Assembly: GCA_921293015.1 (NCBI GenBank)
Contig: OV121084.1
Coordinates: 18,666,960-18,730,959 of the forward strand
From: Phorcus lineatus
Lineage: Eukaryota > Mollusca > Gastropoda > Trochida > Trochidae
Length of the DNA: 64,000 bases
Reading direction: 5' to 3'
Position numbers and translations under genes: made by a program. This document shows positions 8,446 to 19,944 of the stretch, piece after piece. How positions within the stretch are numbered: position 1 is the stretch's first letter; every line of letters starts with the position of its first letter. The notes beneath the pieces were generated by a model, which saw only the letters and a program-made list of their open reading frames with translations, ran no database searches and was not told where the DNA came from.

Positions 8446-9667
8446 CTAAGATCTCCAAATCATAACTAACCCTACTATTACTCCACTTAATATAATTATA
8501 CGTTTTTTATAATTATGCTTTTCGAGTACCCCTGGTGTTTTACTCTTAGATTTTGGTTCTTGGCCTTTCTTATATATTAAAGCACTCATCGGTATCCGCG
8601 GGATATTGTGCTTTAATTTACTCTTAGATTTTGGTTTCTTATATATTAAATCACTCATTGGTATCCGCGGGATATTGTGCTTTAGTTTACTCTCAGGTAT
8701 TGATTGATGGTGTTCGGCATTCTTACCTAAATTTCTATCGGGGGTCGCAATTACAATTTTATCGTTATACCCTTCCGATTTACCTACCCTAAGTTTCATA
8801 TCGCTAGGAATCATGTATAAGCTATAGCCTATAACATAATCTAATCTAGAAATGGCGTATTGTAATACGTTTTCATATCTTTTTATAGCCTCAGGGATAT
8901 CTACTGGTCTAGCAATGGCGTCTTCTACATTGGCAATGAATTGTTTCTGCCTTTGAGCACCTAATAAAGCCCAGACATACGTTCTAATAGAATCGTTCAA
9001 TCTTTGAACGCCCGGTTTAGTGAAGCCAACTGATACATCCAAAACAAAGGTTTCCCAATGCTCTTGAACTTGTTTTACAAATGAAACCTGCCATTTACCA
9101 TGGGCTATATATCTTGTTTTTTTTACCACGATACATTACTCCCCTAAGCGCATTTTGTGATTTTACGTTAAGAAAAATCCAACCCTCAGGATGATAATCG
9201 TCTTGGATCATATCCTGTTTATTAGAACCAACGCCTGGCACAAATATGTATCCCATTCCATTATTTTTCCCTCGGGGACGCCAATTAGTATTTGTTGATA
9301 CATTAAATTCATTACAGATTCTTTCATATACTGCGACATTGTACGGATTATTATTGGCTTCCCATGATTTCTCATGTGTAAAGGGTACCGCCATCACGCT
9401 TAAAATACGCCTAATTTGGTAATATACGTGAAATAAAAACATTGCCTTAGTTAACCCGCTCTTCGAACAGAGATGATCTGTATAAGATATACCACACCCT
9501 GTCGTAGCACACCACACAGCAAAATGTAGTTAGTTTTGCCAAAATTGCATAGGGTTATTATTCCATTTTTCTATTTCGCCTTTATGAGAAATAATAACCT
9601 TATAATTTTTGAATATATCGAAAACGGATGGGGCCGAACCGTAGTGTACCTCCTCTGGGAGTAGAGC
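8446..9667 (-). pseudogene. Second large virus structural-type protein, frameshifted and without start codon
   Basis: Coding sequence starts at about 9667 with ALLPEEVHYGSAPS but has no ATG. It is broken by a TAA at 9530-9532 and by a one-base frameshift in a run of eight T (9117-9124, plus strand). It then runs to the stop at 8446. Conserved-looking patches are ISHKGEIEKW, YNVAVYERICNEF, DDYHPEGWIFLN and RTYVWALLGAQR. The C-terminal part has a near-perfect tandem duplication of about 24 residues (KLKHNIPRIPMS twice) and a final membrane segment. It is convergent with the preceding gene, with only 4 bp between stops. I recognise it as a recurrent unnamed gene of invertebrate Polinton-like elements. 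Confidence 0.6.
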
Positions 9668-9700
9668 GCTGTAAAACTAGTTACTCCCAGAGGAGGTACA
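9645..9700. repeat. Perfect 19-bp inverted repeat at the broken 5' end of the virus gene
   Basis: TGTACCTCCTCTGGGAGTA (9645-9663) and its exact reverse complement (9682-9700) enclose an 18-bp spacer. The inner arm (9645-9663) is coding sequence for the N-terminus of the gene at 8446-9667. The outer arm is therefore an inverted copy of it, and the ATG is missing just inside the spacer. This points to a fold-back rearrangement. Confidence 0.8.
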
Positions 9701-9796
9701 TAGGAGGGCATTTTGCAAAACATTTAAATAGATATAAACAAAATTTTGATCCCCGGTGAGAGATGAGATGCACATTAAAAAATACGGGCGTCTAAA

Positions 9797-9848
9797 CAGG
9801 AGGTTTTTAATGTATTTCATATATTAGAAATACATTAAAAATCCCCTG
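9797..9848. repeat. Imperfect 22-bp hairpin with 8-base loop
   Basis: The arms are 9797-9818 and 9827-9848. Each contains TTTTTAATGTATTTC or its complement, and they match at 20 of 22 positions. The structure lies between two coding remnants. It could be a terminator, a replication hairpin or part of an element end. Confidence 0.6.
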
Positions 9849-9878
9849 TGGATTTTTTAATTCTCCTTTTATACCTAC

Positions 9879-10235
9879 TTAAACCAATAACTTACTCCAT
9901 TCATGCAGGAAGCTGTCCACTCGCGCGGTTTCTTTAAAAACGGTTGCCGTGCCCTTGGCGTCATCTACATTGCACTCAGGATTTAGGATTAAGCTATACC
10001 GCACTTTCTCCCCCACTGAAAATTATGCTTAGCGGTGCAACCGAAATTAAAGTTTGAGGCGTTATGGTCCGACATCTCATATACAACTACTAGGTAAAAG
10101 ATAGTCAAAGCAGCAGGATCGCCTGTTGGGTTACAAAACGTAACCCGTTCTTGGACGTTATGAGAAACTATGAGATATTTAGAAAGAAACGTAGTAATAA
10201 TAATTGCAACAATAATAATGTTAACGCCTTATATA
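9879..10235 (-). pseudogene. Broken coding remnant of unknown virus protein
   Basis: Read on the minus strand from a stop near 10235, the sequence gives about 75 residues containing ERVTFCNPTGDPAALTIFYL. It then shifts frame near 10000 and ends with DSFLHEWSKLLV and a stop at 9879. There is no ATG. The amino-acid composition looks like real protein, which random AT-rich DNA would not give. It is probably one more gene of the virus; a capsid-vertex-type protein is possible but I have no motif for it. Confidence 0.35.
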
Positions 10236-11928
<1,693 letters not shown>

Positions 11929-12267
11929 TGTTCACTATGATTTATTCGAGAGGTTGATTTATTTTTATTAAGCGCTATGCAGCCTCCTAAGGGAGATAAC
12001 TCTGTTAAGTTTTGCTAATGTTTTCGACTTCTCGATGCTTCACCCTCGACCCTCAATATGCCAATAATGCATATTTTCATGTAATAAGTATAAAACTTAC
12101 ATTGCAAGTGTAACATGTGAACTGCTGTTACTAAATATAGAATTTTCGATTTTTGCAGTCAATCTTCAATCTTCTAACTACATGTCGAGAATAGGAATAA
12201 AACGAAGAAATAGAAGACCCTGAATTGTCGTTTTTTAGTGAAAAAAAAAGAATTCTTGAACCCAACA
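11929..12267 (+). repeat. 5' LTR, 339 bp
   Basis: It matches 16375-16773 over most of its length, with start TGTTCACTATGATTTATTCG and end ACCCAACA. Relative to the 3' copy it lacks two internal segments (about 55 and 31 bp). It has about 15 bp that the other lacks, near AGCGCTATGCAGCC. Confidence 0.85.
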
Positions 12268-12463
12268 TTATTGACGTTTTGCAGTATTCGAAATGTGAAG
12301 CATACACTCGCCGACTCGTGCTGCACGCTTTTATCGCACTACAGTTCGACCGCCTCAGGCAGATGTAAACACTGGCTAGACGGCCGCTCGCTGACGACGC
12401 TCTACAGTTCAACCCAGTTGTTACGGCCCTGTTGACACTATAGTTGAGGAAGAGAACTTCGAC

Positions 12464-13993
12464 TTGGATTTGGGACCAAATGGCGATGAATCGACACGGA
12501 AAAGAACTTTGACACCAAAAGGTTTAGAAATTAAGAACAAAAACTTGAAACATCTGCGTGATAAGTTAAGGAAGGTAGAAAGTGCTTTATTGCCACTGTT
12601 AGACACTGAAAGTGAATGGTCAGACTATGAACATGTTAGGTCTATGTATACGGACTAGTTGAAGTTTGTTAAGAAAATTCTGCAGGAAAGAAGGGATTTC
12701 TCTAGAGTAATTAAGACACTTGAAACAGATATTTCAGAAGAATTTTACTCAAAACTTTCTTTGTTGGAAACATTTATTGACAATGAACAGTGTTTCAAAA
12801 TGAAAATAGACAAGTGGTTACAAGATAAGGAATCAGAAAGGCAGAAACAGGCCAAAGATAATGACAGGTTAAGCTTGGACCGTTCTTCTCGAAAATCAAG
12901 ATCTGTTACATCTCAAGTTTCCTCAGCGCGATTAAAGGAAGAACAAAGAATGGCAGAACTGAAAGCAAAGGAAGAAGCACTTGAAGAGAACCAGAAGATA
13001 GAACTTGAAAAACAGAAACTGGAAATCGAGAAAATTAAACTAACAATGGAGGAAGAAAAGTTAAACATTAAAACCGAAATGGCAATGTCGAATGCGAGAC
13101 GCAAAGTAATTGATGAGTTTGAAAGTGACACTCTCCTTAGTCAATCTTCATGTAGACTTTCAACCAAATCAAAAGTTAAACCTCCCCTTATCCTTATAGA
13201 TGACAAAGCAAATGCCACCAAGTACAAACAACCTGAACCTGTTGCAAATAGTAATTCAAAAAACCAGGAGATTGTCTCAGTTGTACAGCAACTCAAAAAG
13301 CCGGTGTCCGACATCACAGTTTTCAATGGAAACCCCCTGGAATATAAAAAGTTCATGAGACAATTCAAAGCGAGAATTATGTTGAACACAGAAGATAATG
13401 ATGAACTGTTAAACTACCTTGAACAGTACACCTCTGGCGAAGTTAAGGCCATCGTTAGCAGTTACGGGTCTTTGAATGCAGACATAGGCTACCCTGCGGC
13501 AATGAAAGAGTTAAAAGAAAGGTATGGTGATGAAGAGGTAATCGTCAGTGCCTTAATAGGAAAAGCCTTAGACTGGCCAACAATTAAACCTGATGACCCA
13601 AAGGCCCTGAACAAGTTCACAGTATTTCTTTCAGAATGTGAGCATGCCGTCGAAAGTGATGCCTTAGATAACAAGGAAAACAATGACAGACGAAACAAGG
13701 GAAGTCACAAGACGACTAAGAACTGGCAACTTAAATCCAAACTCTCCATGGTCACTGGAGTACAGTCACAAAGAACACAGGACGAGAAGTTATCCAAGAT
13801 ACCTGGTATACCTAAAGCTTCACTATCAATTCCAACACAGGCCACAACAACACATACTCCTCGGGCACCAACTTGCATATACTGTGGTGCTGTAGATCAC
13901 ATCATAGATGGCTGTAGAGAGTTTAGAGAATCAAGCTTTGAGGAAAAAACCAAGTTTGTCAAAGAGGAAGGACTTTTTGCTTCAGATGTCTAA
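12464..13993 (+). pseudogene. gag: BEL/Pao gag with one nonsense codon
   Basis: One frame from about 12464 to 13993 is broken by a TAG at 12656-12658. The N-terminal part is charged and coiled-coil-like (E/K-rich residues coded by 12950-13090). The middle has the BEL gag core (ITVFNGNPLEYKKFMRQFKA). A zinc knuckle follows near the end, C-x2-C-x4-H-x4-C (CIYCGAVDHIIDGC). The initiating ATG is not apparent. Gag would form the particle that carries the element RNA; this copy cannot make a full one. Confidence 0.8.
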
Positions 13994-14810
13994 AGAAAGG
14001 ACATCGAAGTAAAGACTGTCATGCAAACATAACTTGTACAACATGTCAAAGGAGACATAACACACTTTTCCACATTGACAGAGCACCACCGAAGGAAATG
14101 CAAGCAAGTTCTTTCAGTTCCCGCATACAAGAGGATATGGGGGTCGGCGTGACCTCAGACAGTGCCTGCACTATGGTAATTATTCCAGTGGAAGTGAAAA
14201 TGACTGATGGAATACCCGCAGTGGAGACATATGCTTTCTCGACCCCGGCAGCAGTGCTTCCTTTTGTACCACAGATTTGATGAGACAGCGAAGTGCCAGA
14301 GGAAAACCAATGAAGATCAGTATTGACAGCATTGGGCACCCAAGAACAATTGACACTTACGCTGTAAACGGAGTAACAGCTTGTAGTATCTCGATGAATA
14401 GTCATGTCGACTTACCAACTTTGTACACAATCGACAAGCTACCTGTGTCAAAGGCACACATTCCCACCAAGCAAGATATATCTCAATGGTCACACCTCCA
14501 TGACACCGAAAGGTATCGAATGAAGGTACACATGTTTGGCACCACTTCTTCACCCAGTTGTGCTAATGCCGCCCTGCTGAAAACTGCTGATGACAATGAG
14601 AAGGACTTTGACCCTGAGATATCGCAGATCTTTAGGAAAAACTTTTATGTCGACGATTGCTTAGCATCAAAGGCAACAGTGGATGAAGCGGTTTCAACTG
14701 TAAAGCAAGTTTCATCCCTCTGTCAGAAAGGTGGTTTCCATCTTACAAAGTGGACGAGCAACAGCGATGAAGTGTTGAGAGAAATTGCCCCTGGACACCA
14801 TATGTCCTAA
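13994..14810 (+). pseudogene. pol: BEL/Pao pol part 1: second zinc knuckle, protease and reverse-transcriptase remnant
   Basis: After a frame change at about 13990 the sequence reads CLKKGHRSKDC, a second knuckle. The protease site LDPGSSASFCT spans a further one-base shift near 14240. The frame from 14277 then jumps from the protease end (IPTKQDISQW) almost directly to MFGTTSSPSCANAAL and NFYVDDCL. The active-site YVDD box remains, but the palm and fingers before it are missing, so reverse transcriptase cannot work. Confidence 0.75.
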
Positions 14811-15695
14811 AGGCTAAGATGCTGCCGCCTCAAACTAGGATAGGATGAACTAGCGACTGGTTCCCATCACCGACTTTGGAAACAGTGGATATCGGATCTC
14901 CCACGCCTACAAGAAATCAGTATTCCAAGATGCTACAAACCTGACGATTCGGATGAAGAAGCTTCATGTCAGCTACACATCTTCGCCGATGCCAGCAACC
15001 AAAGATATGGTGTTGTAGCATACCTGAGATTCACCTATAAAGTGGACAAGGTGCATTGCATACCGTTAATGTCTAAGGCTAGAGTGGCACCATTACAAAA
15101 AGTCACTATCCCAAGATTGGAATTGACAGCCGCGTGTGTAGCCGTTCGACTGGCTCATGTCATCAAAAAAGAACTACAGTATGAAATCAAAAAAACGTTC
15201 TTCTGGACAGACGGTATGATCACGATCAGATACATCAGGAATGAATCTTCTCGCTTCAGAACATTAGTAGCAAACAGAATTGAAGTCATCAGAGACGGAT
15301 CAGAACCCCATCAGTGGCTGTATGTGCCTACTCTAGTGAATCTCGCTGATGCAGCATCCCGCAGGTTAAGCTATGATGCATTCGTTCAGATGAATCAGTG
15401 GTTTGATGGACCCGCATTCCTCTGGAGGACAAGGAGGGACTGGCCATCACAGAATGTAACGTCAGAGATTAGCTCTGATGACCCCGAAGTAAAGAAAACA
15501 GTTAGTGCCAACATGACAAGTGATTGTGTGGATTCAGTCGAGAGGCTCCTGAACTACAGCTCCTCTTGGATTAAACTGAAAAGGATTGTCAGCGTCTATT
15601 TGTTTTTGAAGAAAATCCTGCAACAAAAAGTACTGAAAAAACAGAAATTGAGGACTCAACTGGAGCAGAATAATGTAACGTTTACTTCGGCTTAA
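14811..15695 (+). pseudogene. pol: BEL/Pao pol part 2: A17-type region and RNase H-like segment
   Basis: The frame recovers near 14940 (QLHIFADASNQRYGVVAY) and is open from before 15042 to 15695. It shows MSKARVAPLQKVTIPRLEL, FFWTDGMITIRYI and LADAASR, all standard in the region after reverse transcriptase in BEL/Pao elements. The segment 14811-14930 is damaged. Confidence 0.75.
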
Positions 15696-15716
15696 ACAGA
15701 AAATACTTACCTGTCT

Positions 15717-16374
15717 GTGACGATGCTTCAGAAAGCAGAGTTAGCCATTGTCAAGTACGTTCAGAAAATGCACTTTCCGCAGCTTCTTAAGAAACTGGAA
15801 AGTTCTGGTTCAGGACAGTGTGAATTCAACAAACAAATAAGAAAGCTAGATCCTGTTCTGGCCGACGGTGTGATAAGGGTAGGTGGAAGAATGTCTAACG
15901 CCCTTATTCCATACGAAGTGAAGCATCCAACTTTGATGCCAAAGGAATCCCCTGTGTCGAAGTTGATAATAGAACACTGTCACACAAGTGTCGGACACAT
16001 GGGAAAAGCCGCGATGCTCGGTCATCTAAGACAGAAGTTCTAGATCATAAGAGCCGGTTACCCCATAAAAGGCATCATCTCCAGATGCGTGGTTTGTCAC
16101 AAATACACTGCACAACAGAAGTTACAGAAGATGGCTGATATCCCATTCGATAGACTTAAATCAGACCAACCACCATTCTCAAACGTTGGCGTCGATTTCT
16201 TTGGGCCTTTTCTCATAAAAAGAGGTCGTGCAACTGTTAAGCGATATGGAGTTGTATTTACTTGCCTGACAGTTAGAGCCGTGCACCTTGAATTGGTCTC
16301 ACCCTCGACACAAGCTCATGTATAAATGCCTTCAGTCGCTTCTTTGCGAGAAGAGGATATCCAAATCGCATTTT
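15717..16374 (+). pseudogene. pol: BEL/Pao integrase, truncated at the 3' LTR
   Basis: The frame holds the integrase zinc-binding HHCC motif (EHCHTSVGHMG, then CVVC) with an in-frame TAG at 16041. It then has the first part of the catalytic core (VGVDFFGPF, CLTVRAVHLELV) and a stop at 16325. Recognisable sequence (FFARRGYPN) continues to about 16370, where the 3' LTR begins. The second and third catalytic acidic residues are gone. Confidence 0.8.
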
Positions 16375-16773
16375 TGTTCACTATGATTTATTCGAAAGGT
16401 TGATTTATTTTTATTAAGCGGTGATAAGGGAGATAACTCTGTTATGTTTTGCTAATGTTTTCGACTTCTCGATGCTTCACCCTCGACTCGACACTCGAGC
16501 ATATAAACGGTATGATATATAATATCCTACTTCATATCAATATGCCAAGTTATATGTTGTTATAGAATGCCAATTGTGAAGCAATAATGCATATTTTTAT
16601 GTAATAAGTTTAAAACTTACATAACAAGTGTAACGTGTGAACTGCTGTTACTAAATTTTTGCAGTCAATCTTCAATCTGCTAACTACATGTCGAGAATAG
16701 GAATAAAACGAAGAAATAGAAGACCCTGAATTGTCGTTTTTGAGTGAAAAAAAAAGAATTCTAGAACCCAACA
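16375..16773 (+). repeat. 3' LTR, 399 bp
   Basis: A direct-repeat partner of 11929-12267, longer by two segments. It begins immediately after truncated integrase, so the pol deletion runs exactly up to the LTR or ends very near it. Confidence 0.85.
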
Positions 16774-17049
16774 AACGTAGTCGAAGCAAAAACAAGATTT
16801 TTTAAATTTCTGTGTAGAATGATTAGTTATACCATTATAATTATACCACACGTTTCATTAACAAACTCTTATTCTGAGCTATCTTTGGTTTGGATTCATC
16901 ATTTTAGGTATTATACATGTAGGTTATTTGTTAATTATTAAGCCCATAATTTTCGATGATGACGCATGTCATAACATGTTGATGTCCTCCAAGAAGGCGG
17001 ATACATTATTTTGTGATTGATTTGTCTATATATCAACATGAATACAAAC
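16774..17049. other. Flank between retroelement and gene A exon 2
   Basis: AT-rich sequence with the weak 5' splice donor of gene A exon 2 at 17049-17050. It would be the start of intron 2. No exon 3 is visible before the retroelement. Confidence 0.4.
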
Positions 17050-17378
17050 CCTATATCTGTGTATTCTGATTTTGGGTCTATTTCCAGGTCCAAGGATGCT
17101 ATTTCCTGCTCCCACTTCATTGGAACGTTTACAGCTGCAACTTTTCCTTTTAGGTTGTTAGCCACTTCGGTATTTATTGATTCGTATTTCTTATAATTTC
17201 CAATGTCTTCCTTCTTGTAACTGACCTCCTTAGTCCAATTTCCAAAGTAACATTCGCCATTAAGGTTCATCATACTTTTTCGTGTAGCAACTGTACTATC
17301 ACCAACGTTACTGTCACTGCAGGATTGCCCACATGGACCATGTCCAAGAACCCATCCAGTTATTGCAGTTATACGGAT
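17050..17378 (-). CDS. Gene A exon 2: ectodomain of EGF-family receptor paralogue
   Basis: The exon is bounded by an acceptor (TTGTTTCTTTAG) before 17378 and a weak donor GG|GTTTGT at 17050. It is 329 bp, entering in phase 0 and leaving in phase 2. The protein begins IRITAITGWVLGHGPCGQSC. This lines up with gene B exon 2 (LKLTLLTGWTLGKGPCGVNC) in length, phase, cysteines and the closing WEQE motif. It is a disulphide-rich extracellular domain of unknown ligand. Exon 3 and later exons were not found in the 17 kb to the left, which is filled by a retroelement and a virus. Confidence 0.75.
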
Positions 17379-19772
17379 CTAAAGAAACAAAGCACACTTC
17401 ATATCAGTTAACTGAAAGCATTAAATGCCATAGGACATCAGCATCAATCTCATAGATGACACACTTTTTTGATCACATCGATATAACTGAAGACACAATA
17501 AAATTCATTGATTATTTGTTAAATGATGTATTCAAATTAAATTTACGATCTATGTTTAAAACATTGTTACACAAGCGGGCACAAAAATGCCGGGTTCTAA
17601 AGTTTTCTAAAGGTCATGTGAATTACTTTTTTACTTAATATAATTGGAGATCTGGTTGTCTTTCTATTCATTCGCTCAGTGAGTTTAGCATACACGTGTC
17701 AACGAGACAACAAACAATCCTTTTCTTTTCGTATGGATTTACATGAAACGTAAAGTGTTCATATGTGTTTTCATTGACTATTTCGTTTATGAGATATATG
17801 ATCCTTAAAAATGCTAAGAATAGCTGGGTCTACATTTGATTGCTCAAAATAAGACCATGACATAATCGTTGTTCGTCGCGCATGAATACAATGACCGAGT
17901 TAACTTGCAACTCACCTTCACGTGAGTATTTTCAATGAGTACGGTAAACATTCTTAATTTTGATTTGAATAAGAAAACTTATAACCAACTCAAGGCTCGG
18001 AATTACAGTTTATTTGTCCCTCGTGAATTATTGTGATAAACTCCTCGCTAAACCGTAATTCCTCGCATCTTGTTATTTTTTCTTATAATGTTACATGTTT
18101 ACAAACCATTATATACACCTGATTACGCAGGTGAGACGCGGTGCGCATTGGTTATACACCTTCTACATCTCGGCATTTAGCATAATCATCATGTGATGAG
18201 GTGTCATTTGGAGTTTTCAACTTCTTCCTACATAACACATGACAACTGTTTGAATGTCAATGTTTCAGTGTCTACGGGTAGCGGAGAGAGAACAGGTTAA
18301 CTGCAATACATATTTATTTTTGATGAACCCGGGTCTGTTATAATGCATTACATTTTGGCACATCTCTCATGTCAAATATTACGACTTAACATCTTTTCGG
18401 GAGGATTTCTCGAAAACTTTATGACTAGGAACGTTCAAATATGTTATGATTGTTGGCATGCAATTTCGTGTTTTGATCTGCATTTTAGTGGTTACAACTA
18501 AAGCACAAATTTTTCTAACCAAAACAGCATGACTTCAGGTTTAGTAATATGTGTTACCTATATATCAACTTAAACTGTCAAATATGTTACATCGATTTCT
18601 TCCTTACAATGTGATCCTCAATCATTAATAATATTGACTACACATGTTTTTCAAATAACTGATTTGCGCAAAGACGATCATACTATAGGCCAGGGTATAT
18701 GTGAGATGTGTTCACGTTTACCGTGTTTAAACTATGATAAGTTTATTGTTGCTATTGGTAACAACATCAGGAGATAAATATTACATGTTGTTACCATTGA
18801 TTTTGTATCTTTGTCTGCAACTCTTATTTGGGTTTGTCATTTTAAAAATTAACCATGAAAAATAAAAAGTGGAATTGCAATAGACTGCTTCAAATAACGA
18901 GCACTACGTTTTTCAAAGTCTGTTCAGTCTGTTCTTTGAACAGTTTAATAACCCAAGAACATTTGAAAGTCGGTTATGAAAGATGAGGGATTATTAAATT
19001 TTGATATAAGATTATTGAAAAAGCAATAATTTCATACCATACATAAGCAAGTCTATATGGCGAAAAACAAAACAAGATACAAATATATTTTCAAAACTGT
19101 TAATCCCGACACAACCTCAACTAATCATGCTCTTTATTCTACATATGACCCTTCGTATATATAGATACATCTCAATACCTTATTTGATCAAAATCAAAGG
19201 GGTGAGTTTAGGATTTATGAGGCGTGAAGGGCTGGCAACAGTTTCTAACAGGGTTCATATTGCTCTGTTGTCTGCGCTGTAACTTTAAACAATACTGGAA
19301 AGAAATATTATGGTTTCAACATTGTCCAAATCACTTTTGCTTTTCTTTTTTGAAGAGTGTATGTGTCCAACAAACACGATTGACTAAGGGTAGGTTTTGT
19401 TTTTAAAAAATGAGACGGAAAGGACTTGTGACAGTTTTCTAACCGAATCATAACAATTTTAAGAAAAAACGTAACCTTTTACCAAAAAAATTCAAAATTT
19501 ATAATCCTATCACACTCTTATTCAAATTAACAAAATTAATCCAAAAAATTGTACAAATCTATCAGTTCCCGAAAAAACTCATTTTCTATAAATATTTTCA
19601 AATATTCTTATCGTATTTCTGATTTTCCATATAAAACGTAATTGAAAAGATTGATTAGTTTCAAAGCTGTGAGCCGAACACGATGTGCTACAGACGGACG
19701 GGTGCAATCCATTTCAATTTCACATCTTGTTTTGGGAAAGATAAATTGAGTTGATAGAGTAGTCGGCTGTAC
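17379..19772 (-). other. Gene A intron 1
   Basis: AT-rich, without recognisable exons or repeats. It is bounded by the GTACAG donor of exon 1 and the TTTAG acceptor of exon 2, both phase 0. Confidence 0.6.
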
Positions 19773-19904
19773 CTTGTAAGGTGCTTTTGTTGTGTCGATG
19801 AATTTGAAAGACATTGATCCGCCAGCAAAGTGCATATCCATGCCATTATCTGCTATGGTTCCAGGCAATGTAGCCAGTAGGAACAAAAACATAGCGACGT
19901 CCAT
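19773..19904 (-). CDS. Gene A exon 1: signal peptide and start of mature protein
   Basis: ATG 19904 opens 44 codons up to the donor AAG|GTACAG. Residues 1-18 (MDVAMFLFLLATLPGTIA) are a signal peptide. The mature start HFAGGSMSFKFIDTTKAPYK matches gene B exon 1 (HFCGGTISFEFIEKINEMLK) at the same place and in the same phase. A splice acceptor TTCCTTTCAG just upstream (about 19944) suggests a separate 5'-UTR exon. The second residue pair differs: gene A has A where gene B has C. Confidence 0.75.
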
Positions 19905-19944
19905 ATTGTATTCAATGTCGCTCTTATAAGAATTTTTCCAGTTT

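Larger units (their letters stand above)
11929..16773 (+). mobile_element. BEL/Pao-type LTR retrotransposon, non-autonomous
   Basis: Two LTRs in direct orientation, both starting TGTTCACT and ending CCCAACA, flank remnants of gag, protease, the YVDD part of reverse transcriptase, RNase H and integrase. The bases flanking the element (CTTTT left, AACGT right) are not a target duplication, so it has been rearranged since insertion, or one flank was changed. Large parts of pol are missing. The domain order and the LDPGSS protease and YVDD motifs place it in BEL/Pao. Confidence 0.85.

Noticed and set aside
11929..16773. Target-site duplication around the BEL element
   Set aside because: The five bases on each side do not match.
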